Assembly: GCF_020404405.1 (NCBI RefSeq)
Contig: NZ_JAIZDA010000025.1
Span: 1 to 54,151 of the forward strand
DNA length: 54,151 bases
Source of the DNA: Novosphingobium sp. FKTRR1
GTDB lineage: Bacteria > Pseudomonadota > Alphaproteobacteria > Sphingomonadales > Sphingomonadaceae
Direction of reading: 5' to 3'
The stretch's first letter is position 1, and every line of letters begins with the position of its first letter. Of the stretch, positions 15,772 through 23,162 are shown piece by piece. Position numbers and translations under genes: made by a program. The notes under the pieces are model-generated. The model was not told the origin of the DNA. It did not search any database and saw only the letters and a list, made by a program, of their open reading frames with translations.

Positions 15772-16941
15772 TCAAACCGGCAGGCCCACGTAGTTTTCGG
15801 CGATGCTGGTCTGCGCGGCCGCGCTGTTGGCGATGTAGTCGAGTTCGGCGACCTGCATCGCGCGCTCGAACGGACCGTCATCGGGGAAGCGATGCATCAG
15901 CTTGGTCAGCGACCAGCTGAACCGTTCCGACTTCCACACGCGGGCCAGCGCCTTGGCCGAATAGTCGGCGATGGCGTCGTGATCGTTGTGGCGGAAGAAC
16001 GCGGTCAGCGCGGCGGTGGCGTAGTGCACGTCGCTGGCGGCAAGGTTCAGCCCCTTGGCCCCCGTGGGTGGCACGATATGCGCCGAATCGCCTGCCAGCA
16101 GCAGGCTGCCGTGACGCATCGGTTCGAACACATAGCTGCGCAGCGGCGCGATCGACTTTTCGATCGAGGGCCCGCGCGTGATGTTGGCGGCGGCATCGGG
16201 CCCAAGGCGGATGGCCAGTTCGTCCCAGATCCGCTCGTCCGACCAGTCCTCGATCTTCTCGGTCAGCGGCACGTCGACATAATAGCGGCTGCGCGTGTGG
16301 CTGCGCATCGAGGCGAGGGCAAAGCCGCGTTCGTGGTTGGCATAGATCAGTTCATGATTGCACGGCGGCACATCGGCCAGAATGCCCAGCCAGCCGAACG
16401 GATAGACGCGCTCGTACTCGCGACCGACGCTCGCGGGAATGGCCTTGCGGCTGGGACCGTGAAAGCCATCGCAGCCAACGATGAAGCGCGCGTCGATGCG
16501 CTGGTCGACGCCGTCCTTGCGGAAGGTAATGGCGGGCGAATCGCTTTCGACGGCGTGCAGCGTTACGTCCTCGGTGCCATAGATCACTTCCAGCCCGCGC
16601 GGGGCGGCGGCGTCCATCAGGTCGCGGGTGATCTCGGTCTGGCCATAGACGACCACGGTCTTGCCGGTCAGTTCGGCCACGTCGATGCGGATCAGCCGTT
16701 CGCCATCGGCCAGGTTGAAGCCGCCCTCGACCAGCCCTTCGGCCTTGAGCCGCGCGTCGAGGCCGAGCCGTTCCATCAGTTGCACGGTGATCTGTTCGAG
16801 CACGCCCGCACGGATGCGACCGAGCACGTAGTCTGGCGTCTGCCGTTCGATGACGACGCAGTCGATGCCTTCGGCCTTGAGCAGATGGCCCAGCAACAAC
16901 CCCGCCGGACCCGCGCCGATGATGGCAACCTGTGTGCGCAT
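15772..16941 (-). CDS. pobA: 4-hydroxybenzoate 3-monooxygenase
   Basis: PobA is the FAD/NADPH-dependent flavoprotein that converts 4-hydroxybenzoate to protocatechuate in aromatic degradation. The 389-residue protein has the FAD motif VAIIGAGPAGLLLGHLL at its N-terminus and GRIRAGVLEQ, typical of PobA. It has the DG motif FIVGCDGFHGPSR and the GD motif SLLLAGDSAHIVPPTGAKG. The ATG at 16941 has GGGAGAG six bases upstream; the longer frame crosses the divergent promoter region. It is divergent from pobR, the classical arrangement in which an AraC-type activator responds to 4-hydroxybenzoate. No protocatechuate genes are in the window. Confidence 0.95.
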   Translation of the reverse strand: MRTQVAIIGAGPAGLLLGHLLKAEGIDCVVIERQTPDYVLGRIRAGVLEQITVQLMERLGLDARLKAEGLVEGGFNLADGERLIRIDVAELTGKTVVVYGQTEITRDLMDAAAPRGLEVIYGTEDVTLHAVESDSPAITFRKDGVDQRIDARFIVGCDGFHGPSRKAIPASVGREYERVYPFGWLGILADVPPCNHELIYANHERGFALASMRSHTRSRYYVDVPLTEKIEDWSDERIWDELAIRLGPDAAANITRGPSIEKSIAPLRSYVFEPMRHGSLLLAGDSAHIVPPTGAKGLNLAASDVHYATAALTAFFRHNDHDAIADYSAKALARVWKSERFSWSLTKLMHRFPDDGPFERAMQVAELDYIANSAAAQTSIAENYVGLPV

Positions 16942-17065
16942 GATGATCTCTCCCGTGCGGGCCGCGCTTGCTTGCGCCAACCCCGATGCGATGGCCGCAT
17001 ATTGACAAGGCCGGGCGCAGGGCGGAAGGCATCGGCATGACAATCGCTGGTACTTTCAGGACAGC

Positions 17066-17914
17066 ATGAACCAACCCGCCACCATCCCCAGCTACGCTCT
17101 GTATGGCGAACATGCCCTGCCCGAGGCCGCGGGCTTTGCGCATATAGAGACGATCGCGGCGCGCAGTGCGCTGCACGACTGGGAGATCAGGCCGCACCGC
17201 CATGGCGGTTTCGTCCAGGTTCTGCTGGTGCGCGAGGGACAGGCGCGGATCAGCTTTGACGGGACCGACAGCGATCGGCAGGGGCCGTGCGCGGTGATCG
17301 TCCCGGCGGGCACGGTCCACGGCTTTCGCTTTCAGCAAGGCACCGCCGGGTGGGTGCTGACGGTGTCTGCCGACTTCGCTACCCGCTCAGATGGGCTGGG
17401 AGACCCGCTGGGGCCGATTCTGGCGCGCGGTGAGGTCAACCCACTAGACGAGGTTGCAGCGCGTCGTGTGGGCTGGCTGGCGGATGAGCTGCTGGTGCTG
17501 CAACAGGAATGGCGCGGGCGTGATCCGCTTGCCCTGTCGCTGGCCGAAGCGCTGGTGCGCACGGTGGCGCGCGCAAGCGAGCCCGCACCAGCGGCAGGTG
17601 GCGCGGATGCCCGGCTGGAACGCTTTCGCCAACTGGTCGAGATCCACTTCCGCGAACACCGCGATCTGGACTTCTATGCAGAGGCACTGGGGCTGACCCG
17701 GCGCACGCTGTCGCGCCTCATCGCGCGCCGTCTGGGCTGCTCGCCCAGCGAACTGCTGCACCGCCGTCTGGCCACCGAGGCGCGGCGGCTGTTGCGCTAT
17801 ACCGGAGCAAGCGCGGCGCAAGTGGCGGCCGAACTGGGCTTCGACGACCCGTCCTATTTCTCGCGGTTCTATCTGCGGATGACTGGCAAGCGCCCGGTGG
17901 ACGAGCGGGGGTAG
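17066..17914 (+). CDS. pobR: AraC-family activator of pobA
   Basis: The 282-residue protein has an N-terminal cupin-like effector domain (HRHGGFVQVLLVREGQARI, then VIVPAGTVHGFRFQ). Its C-terminal AraC/XylS double helix-turn-helix covers about residues 185-280 (DLDFYAEALGLTRRTLSRLI, then AAQVAAELGFDDPSYFSRFY, quoted as the two recognition regions). The divergent position next to pobA indicates that it senses 4-hydroxybenzoate and activates pobA. The 124-base gap between starts holds both promoters; TTGACA at 17002-17007 is the best -35 on the plus strand, without a good -10. Gene name is based on context and family. Confidence 0.88.
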   Translation: MNQPATIPSYALYGEHALPEAAGFAHIETIAARSALHDWEIRPHRHGGFVQVLLVREGQARISFDGTDSDRQGPCAVIVPAGTVHGFRFQQGTAGWVLTVSADFATRSDGLGDPLGPILARGEVNPLDEVAARRVGWLADELLVLQQEWRGRDPLALSLAEALVRTVARASEPAPAAGGADARLERFRQLVEIHFREHRDLDFYAEALGLTRRTLSRLIARRLGCSPSELLHRRLATEARRLLRYTGASAAQVAAELGFDDPSYFSRFYLRMTGKRPVDERG

Positions 17915-17971
17915 CGTAGGGGGAGGAGCAGGATGCAGGTGTTCCGACGCTAATCAACGGTGTTTTGACGC

Positions 17972-18005
17972 AAAAAGGGCCGATCCTTGCGGACCGGCCC
18001 CTTTG
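17972..18005 (-). terminator. Rho-independent terminator of the atp operon
   Basis: A GC-rich hairpin pairs GGGGCCGG-TCC with GGATCGGCCC around the loop GCAA, and on the minus strand it is followed by TTTTTG. It lies about 25 bases beyond the atpC stop. On the plus strand only three T follow, so it mainly serves the atp operon, though it may also help end pobR transcripts. Confidence 0.8.
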
Positions 18006-18029
18006 TCATTTCGGCTGAAATGCGAAAGC

Positions 18030-18287
18030 TCAGGCTTCGGCGTGTTCGGCCAGAACGGTCAGGCCGTTGGCGCCGACTTCGGCAAAGCCGCCCTGCACCT
18101 GGATTTCCTCAGGGCTGCCGCCTTGCGTGCGATAGACCTTGAGCGCGCCGTCCTTGACCGTCGAAGTGAACGGTGCATGGCCTTCCAGCACGCCGAATTC
18201 GCCTTCGGTGCCAGGAACGACGACCATGTAGACGTCTTCCGAGCGGACGAGACGGGCCGGGGTGACGAGTTCGAAGTGAAGCGACAT
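18030..18287 (-). CDS. atpC: F1 ATP synthase epsilon subunit, short form
   Basis: The 85-residue protein contains only the N-terminal beta-sandwich of epsilon: LHFELVTPARLVRSEDVYMVVVPG (early pieces LVTPARL and VVVPGTEGEFGVLEGHAP), then VQGGFAEVGANGLTVLAE. It stops where the C-terminal helical hairpin would begin. That hairpin regulates ATP hydrolysis in many bacteria, whereas alphaproteobacteria often use a separate zeta subunit. The start is the ATG at 18287; the longer frame adds nine residues without support. Last gene of the operon, 49 bases after atpD. Confidence 0.95.
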   Translation of the reverse strand: MSLHFELVTPARLVRSEDVYMVVVPGTEGEFGVLEGHAPFTSTVKDGALKVYRTQGGSPEEIQVQGGFAEVGANGLTVLAEHAEA

Positions 18288-18336
18288 TGTGGACCTCGCA
18301 GGCCCTCCCTCCACCGGGAGAGAGGGCTAAGGATTA

Positions 18337-19782
18337 TCAGGCGTCAGCAGCCAGCTTCTTGGCCTTTTCGATCGCTTCGTCGATGCCGCCGACCATGTAG
18401 AACGCGGCTTCGGGGAGGTGATCGTATTCGCCGTCGACCACCGCCTTGAACGAGCGCACGGTGTCTTCGACCTGCACGAACTTGCCGGGGATGCCGGTGA
18501 ACACTTCGGCGACGTGGAACGGCTGGCTGAGGAAGCGCTGGATCTTGCGCGCACGGGCGACGGTCAGCTTATCTTCTTCGCTCAGTTCGTCCATGCCGAG
18601 GATGGCGATGATGTCCTGCAGCGACTTGTACTTCTGCAGGGTTTCCTGAACGCGGCGGGCGGTTTCGTAGTGCTCCTGCCCGACGACGGCCGGGGTCAGC
18701 ACGCGGCTCGACGAGTCGAGCGGATCGACCGCCGGATAGATGCCGAGTTCCGAGATCGCGCGGTTCAGCGTGGTCGTTGCGTCCAAGTGGGCGAACGAGG
18801 CGGCCGGCGCCGGGTCGGTAAGGTCGTCGGCGGGAACGTAGATCGCCTGAACCGAGGTGATCGAACCCTTGGTGGTCGAGGTGATGCGTTCCTGCAGCTG
18901 GCCCATGTCGGTGGCCAGCGTCGGCTGGTAGCCCACGGCCGAAGGAATACGGCCGAGCAGCGCCGACACTTCCGAACCTGCTTGCGTGAAGCGGAAGATG
19001 TTGTCGACGAAGAACAGCACGTCCTGACCTTCCTGGTCGCGGAAGTATTCGGCCATGGTCAGACCCGACAGGGCGACGCGGGCGCGGGCGCCCGGCGGCT
19101 CGTTCATCTGGCCGAACACCAGCGCAACCTTCGAACCATCGGGGGTCGGGTTGCCGTCGGCGTCCTTGGCGATGACGCCTGCGTCGAGGAATTCGTGGTA
19201 CAGGTCGTTGCCTTCGCGGGTGCGTTCACCCACGCCAGCGAACACCGACACGCCGCCGTGGCCCTTGGCGATGTTGTTGATCAGTTCCTGGATCAGCACG
19301 GTCTTGCCCACGCCCGCGCCGCCGAACAGGCCGATCTTGCCGCCGCGCGCGTAAGGCGCGATCAGGTCGATGACCTTGATGCCGGTGACCAGAATGGCCG
19401 CTTCGGTCGACTGCTCGATGAATTCGGGCGCCTTGGCGTGGATCGGAGCGGTCTGCTCTGCGCCGACGGGGCCACGTTCGTCGATCGGTTCACCGATCAC
19501 GTTCATGATGCGACCCAGCGTCTTGGGGCCGACCGGCACCGAGATCTGCGCGCCGGTATCGCGCACCGGCTGACCACGGGTCAGACCGTCGGTCGAGTCC
19601 ATCGCGATGGTGCGGACGGTGTTTTCGCCCAGATGCTGCGCGACTTCGAGCACCAGACGGTTGCCGTTGTTGTCGGTTTCGAGCGCCGAGAGAATCGCGG
19701 GCAGTTCGCCCACAAAAGTCACGTCGACGACGGCGCCGACGACCTGGCTGATCTTTCCGGTGGAGGTGAGCACGGTGGCCAT
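18337..19782 (-). CDS. atpD: F1 ATP synthase catalytic beta subunit
   Basis: The 481-residue catalytic subunit has the P-loop GGAGVGKTVLIQEL, the GERTREGNDLY catalytic glutamate region, VALVFGQMNEPPGARARV and the DELSEE-like segment GMDELSEEDKLTVARARK (the DELSEED loop with K in the last position). It forms the catalytic sites with alpha in the F1 head. The ATG has AGGA about seven bases upstream. Full length and intact; it lies between atpG and atpC. Confidence 0.98.
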   Translation of the reverse strand: MATVLTSTGKISQVVGAVVDVTFVGELPAILSALETDNNGNRLVLEVAQHLGENTVRTIAMDSTDGLTRGQPVRDTGAQISVPVGPKTLGRIMNVIGEPIDERGPVGAEQTAPIHAKAPEFIEQSTEAAILVTGIKVIDLIAPYARGGKIGLFGGAGVGKTVLIQELINNIAKGHGGVSVFAGVGERTREGNDLYHEFLDAGVIAKDADGNPTPDGSKVALVFGQMNEPPGARARVALSGLTMAEYFRDQEGQDVLFFVDNIFRFTQAGSEVSALLGRIPSAVGYQPTLATDMGQLQERITSTTKGSITSVQAIYVPADDLTDPAPAASFAHLDATTTLNRAISELGIYPAVDPLDSSSRVLTPAVVGQEHYETARRVQETLQKYKSLQDIIAILGMDELSEEDKLTVARARKIQRFLSQPFHVAEVFTGIPGKFVQVEDTVRSFKAVVDGEYDHLPEAAFYMVGGIDEAIEKAKKLAADA

Positions 19783-19811
19783 GGGTTATTCCTTGCCTTG
19801 ATGTCTTGTCG

Positions 19812-20684
19812 TCAGAGCGCTTCGGCGCCGGCGATGATTTCGATGAGTTCGGTCGTGATCGCGGCCTGGCGGCTGCGGTTGTACTGGATGGTCAGCTTCT
19901 TGATCATCTCGCCCGCGTTGCGCGTCGCGTTGTCCATCGCGGTCATCGACGCACCCTGTTCGGAGGCCTCGCGTTCCAGCAGCGCACCGAAGATTTGCGT
20001 CGTGAGATAACGCGGCAGCAGAGCTTCGAGGATTTCTTCCTCGCTCGGCTCATACTCGACCACCGAACCCGATTCGGTCGTGGCGGCAGGCGCGGGAACC
20101 GGGATCAGCTGCGCGGTTACCGGATCTTGCGCCAGCGCCGACTTGAACTTCGGTGCGATGAGGTGAGCAACGTCGAACTTGCCCGCCTCGAACATGGCGG
20201 TCAGCTCGTGCGCGATCGCGCTGGCTTCGTCGAAACCGGGCGTGCGCACCGTGCTGGTGTCGAACGCGGCCACGATGCCGTTGGGGTAGTCGCGCTTGAT
20301 CGGCGCGCGGCCCTTCTTGCCCACGAGGTAGAATGCCACCGTCTTGCCAGCCGCTTCCAGCGCGCGCGCCTGAAGCTTGGCTTCCTTGACGATGTTCGAG
20401 TTCAGGCCACCGCACAGACCCTTGTCGGTGTTGACCACGACGAGGAGGTGGCGCTTGTCCGAACCAGTGCCGCGCATCAGCAGCGGACCGTTGTCCTGCC
20501 CGGCGACCTTGGCGGCAAGGCTGCCGACCACATCGGCCAGCCGGCTGGCATAGGGGCGCGCGGCTTCGGCGGCGGCCTGTGCCTTGCGCAGCTTGGCCGC
20601 GGCGACCATCTGCTTGGCCTTGGTGATCTTCTGGGTCGATTTGACCGAGTTGATCCGCAGCTTGAGTTCTTTAAGGCTGGCCAT
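19812..20684 (-). CDS. atpG: F1 ATP synthase gamma subunit
   Basis: The 290-residue central-stalk subunit starts MASLKELKLRINSVKSTQKI TKAMxMV-like (here TKAKQMVAAAKLRKAQ) and ends MTAMDNATRNAGEMIKKL...NRSRQAAITTELIEIIAGAEAL, both diagnostic of gamma. It rotates within alpha3beta3. A PAPAATTESGSVVEYEPSEEE insertion near residues 200-220 is the alphaproteobacterial-type variable loop. It lies 116 bases downstream of atpA, a gap filled by strong hairpins, and 29 bases before atpD. Confidence 0.97.
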   Translation of the reverse strand: MASLKELKLRINSVKSTQKITKAKQMVAAAKLRKAQAAAEAARPYASRLADVVGSLAAKVAGQDNGPLLMRGTGSDKRHLLVVVNTDKGLCGGLNSNIVKEAKLQARALEAAGKTVAFYLVGKKGRAPIKRDYPNGIVAAFDTSTVRTPGFDEASAIAHELTAMFEAGKFDVAHLIAPKFKSALAQDPVTAQLIPVPAPAATTESGSVVEYEPSEEEILEALLPRYLTTQIFGALLEREASEQGASMTAMDNATRNAGEMIKKLTIQYNRSRQAAITTELIEIIAGAEAL

Positions 20685-20710
20685 AAGCCGAGACCTGTCC
20701 CCTGATCGTC

Positions 20711-20786
20711 ATGCCGGACCGGTTCCGGCATCCTTGGCCCCCGCCGACCCGGCCTGCTCTGACGAGCGGGCAGTCGGCAAGGGGCC
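20711..20786 (-). repeat. Two-hairpin intergenic element between atpA and atpG
   Basis: The atpA-atpG gap contains a perfect 8-base stem (ATGCCGGA 20711-20718 with TCCGGCAT 20724-20731, loop CCGGT). Next to it is a longer interrupted stem: GGCCCC 20736-20741 with GGGGCC 20781-20786, GCCGAC 20743-20748 with GTCGGC 20773-20778, and GCTC 20756-20759 with GAGC 20764-20767. The first hairpin, flanked by GTC and CC, has the same geometry as one at 28148-28173. No T-run follows, so it is more likely an mRNA processing or stability element, or an inserted repeat, than a terminator. Confidence 0.65.
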
Positions 20787-20800
20787 GAAGCGGTGTAGTC

Positions 20801-22330
20801 TTACGCGAACTGCTTGCCGAAAGCGTCGAGCGCTTCCTTCAGCTTGGCCTTGGCGCCATCGCCCAGATCCTTGGTGTCGCGGATTTCGGCGAGCACTTCG
20901 GCCTTCTGCGAGCGCAGGTAGCTGAGCAGTTCGGCTTCGTACTCGGTCACGCGGTTGACCGGAACGTTGTCGAGATAGCCCTGCGTACCGGCAAAGATCA
21001 CCGCGGTCTGCTCTTCGAAGCCGAGCGGCGAGAACTGCGGCTGCTTGAGCAGCTCGGTCAGGCGCGCACCGCGGTTGAGCAGCTTCTGCGTCGAAGCGTC
21101 GAGGTCCGAACCGAACTGCGCGAAGGCCGCCATTTCGCGGTACTGCGCCAGCTCCAGCTTGATCGAGCCGGCCACCTTCTTCATCGCCTTGGTCTGCGCG
21201 GCCGAACCGACGCGGCTGACCGACAGACCGACGTTGATCGCCGGGCGGATGCCCTGGAAGAACAGGCCGGTTTCAAGGAAGATCTGGCCGTCGGTGATCG
21301 AGATCACGTTGGTCGGAATGTAGGCCGACACGTCACCGGCCTGCGTTTCGATGATCGGCAGCGCGGTCAGCGACCCGTTGCCGTTGTCATCGTTCAGCTT
21401 GGCCGCGCGTTCGAGCAGGCGGCTGTGCAGATAGAACACGTCACCCGGATAGGCTTCGCGGCCCGGCGGGCGGCGCAGCAAAAGCGACATCTGGCGATAG
21501 GCGACGGCCTGCTTGGAAAGGTCGTCATACACGATCACGGCGTGCATGCCGTTGTCGCGGAAGAATTCGCCGATGGCCGCACCGGTGTAGGGCGCCAGAT
21601 ACTGCAGCGGAGCGGGCTCCGAAGCGGTGGCGGCGACCACGACGGTGTATTCCATCGCGCCGTTTTCTTCGAGCTGGCGGACGATCTGCGCCACGGTCGA
21701 GCGCTTCTGGCCGACGGCGACGTAGATGCAGAACAGCTTCTTCTTGTCGTCGTCGCCCGCGTTGGCGGCCTTCTGGTTGATGAAGGTGTCGATGGCGACG
21801 GCGGTCTTGCCGGTCTGGCGGTCACCGATGATCAGCTCGCGCTGGCCACGGCCGATCGGCACGAGGGCGTCGATCGCCTTCAGGCCGGTCTGCACGGGTT
21901 CGTGCACCGACTTGCGGGGGATGATGCCCGGAGCCTTCACTTCGACGCGGCGGCGTTCTTCGTAGAAGATCGGACCCTTGCCGTCGATCGGGTTGCCCAG
22001 CGCGTCAACCACGCGGCCGAGCAGGCCCTTGCCGGTGGGCACGTCGACGATGGTGCCGGTGCGCTTGACGATGTCGCCTTCCTTGATCTCGCTGTCCGAG
22101 CCAAAGATCACGACGCCGACGTTGTCGGATTCGAGGTTGAGGGCCATGCCCTTAACGCCGTTGGAGAATTCGACCATTTCGCCGGCCTGGACCTGATCCA
22201 GACCGTGAATGCGGGCGATACCGTCACCGACCGACAGCACCGAGCCGACTTCCGAGACTTGCGCCTCGGTGCCGAAGCTGGCGATCTGGTCCTTGATGAC
22301 CTTCGAAATTTCTGCGGCGCGGATTTCCAT
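20801..22330 (-). CDS. atpA: F1 ATP synthase alpha subunit
   Basis: The 509-residue regulatory nucleotide-binding subunit starts MEIRAAEISKVIKDQI. It has the P-loop GDRQTGKTAVAIDTF, the conserved VGRVVDALGNPIDGKGP hinge, and RQMSLLLRRPPGREAYPGDVFYLHSRLLERAAK. It pairs with beta to form the F1 head. Full length with no anomalies. It lies 46 bases after atpH; a structured 116-base gap follows before atpG. Confidence 0.98.
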   Translation of the reverse strand: MEIRAAEISKVIKDQIASFGTEAQVSEVGSVLSVGDGIARIHGLDQVQAGEMVEFSNGVKGMALNLESDNVGVVIFGSDSEIKEGDIVKRTGTIVDVPTGKGLLGRVVDALGNPIDGKGPIFYEERRRVEVKAPGIIPRKSVHEPVQTGLKAIDALVPIGRGQRELIIGDRQTGKTAVAIDTFINQKAANAGDDDKKKLFCIYVAVGQKRSTVAQIVRQLEENGAMEYTVVVAATASEPAPLQYLAPYTGAAIGEFFRDNGMHAVIVYDDLSKQAVAYRQMSLLLRRPPGREAYPGDVFYLHSRLLERAAKLNDDNGNGSLTALPIIETQAGDVSAYIPTNVISITDGQIFLETGLFFQGIRPAINVGLSVSRVGSAAQTKAMKKVAGSIKLELAQYREMAAFAQFGSDLDASTQKLLNRGARLTELLKQPQFSPLGFEEQTAVIFAGTQGYLDNVPVNRVTEYEAELLSYLRSQKAEVLAEIRDTKDLGDGAKAKLKEALDAFGKQFA

Positions 22331-22376
22331 TGTCAGCCTTTCATGGAAGTCTGTCTGGGGCCGGTAGAGGGCTGGA

Positions 22377-22931
22377 TCAGCCCTTCAGGACCTGTGCAAG
22401 CGAGTTGAGACGGGTGCGGATCGAACTGTCGATCTGGCGGCTGCCGATCTTGACGATCAGCCCGCCGAGGATCTCGGGATCGACCGAGGTGCGGATCTTG
22501 ATGGTGGCGCCTTCGCTTTGCGCCAGTTTGGCGGCAAGCTGGGCGATCTGGCCATCGTCGAGCGGGTGGGCGCTGGTAACTTCTGCCGTCACTTCGCCGC
22601 GCTGGGCGGCGGCGATGGCGACAAAGGCGCGGATCGCGTCGGGCAGCGAGGCCAGACGACGGTTGCCCGCCAGCACACCAAGGAAGTTGCGCGTCAACGG
22701 TGCCAGACCGAGCAGACCGGCAACGCCTTCGATCGCGGCGGCCGCCGCTTCGCGCGAAACCTGCGGGTCGCGCAGCAGCGCGGCGAGGTCAGCCGATTCG
22801 GCGATGGCGCCGGACAGGTTCTCAAGGTCAGCCTCGACCACGGCAACCGCGCCCTGATCGCTCGCCAGTTCAAAGAGCGCCGAAGCGTAGCGCCCTGCCA
22901 AGCTGGCCGTTATGCCGCCGGAAATCTCCAC
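22377..22931 (-). CDS. atpH: F1 ATP synthase delta subunit
   Basis: The 184-residue peripheral-stalk subunit begins, from the GTG at 22931, VEISGGITASLAGRYASALFEL. LAGRYASALFELA is the standard delta N-terminal motif, and the C-terminal LGGLIVKIGSRQIDSSIRTRLNSL is the matching family end. The GTG has AGGA a few bases upstream and gives the normal length; the longer frame from an ATG at 23042 adds 37 unrelated residues. First gene of atpH-A-G-D-C; the Fo genes are elsewhere, as usual in alphaproteobacteria. Confidence 0.95.
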   Translation of the reverse strand: MEISGGITASLAGRYASALFELASDQGAVAVVEADLENLSGAIAESADLAALLRDPQVSREAAAAAIEGVAGLLGLAPLTRNFLGVLAGNRRLASLPDAIRAFVAIAAAQRGEVTAEVTSAHPLDDGQIAQLAAKLAQSEGATIKIRTSVDPEILGGLIVKIGSRQIDSSIRTRLNSLAQVLKG

Positions 22932-23013
22932 GCGTCCTGGTCCCCCTAATAGGTTTGATCGGGCAAGGCCGGACAGGCGCGAAAAAACACGCCTTGGCCC
23001 CGCAGTCGGGGCG

Positions 23014-23042
23014 CGCCTAGCAACGTAACCGAGACATGACAA
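23014..23042 (-). promoter_or_regulatory. Possible atp operon promoter
   Basis: On the minus strand TTGTCA (23042-23037) is followed after 17 bases by TAGGCG (23019-23014). The -35 is fair and the -10 poor. It is the best pair found in the 231-base gap between the protease gene and atpH. A leader hairpin AGGCG...CGCCT near 22974-22994 follows. Weak support. Confidence 0.3.
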
Positions 23043-23162
23043 GAGAGCAGATGGAAGGGGGGTGTCCGGTTCGTGCAGACGTATGCGTCCGTACCGGAGC
23101 CGATCGGCCCGATTATCGCGGTGCCTTATCCCTGACGGGGCCGCCGACTCCGGTGCCGCGCA

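Noticed and set aside
18418..20010. Long plus-strand open frame of 530 codons
   Set aside because: It lies antisense to atpD and atpG, whose products are certain; a shadow of their codon bias.
20711..22408. Long plus-strand open frame of 565 codons
   Set aside because: Antisense to atpA; no independent support.
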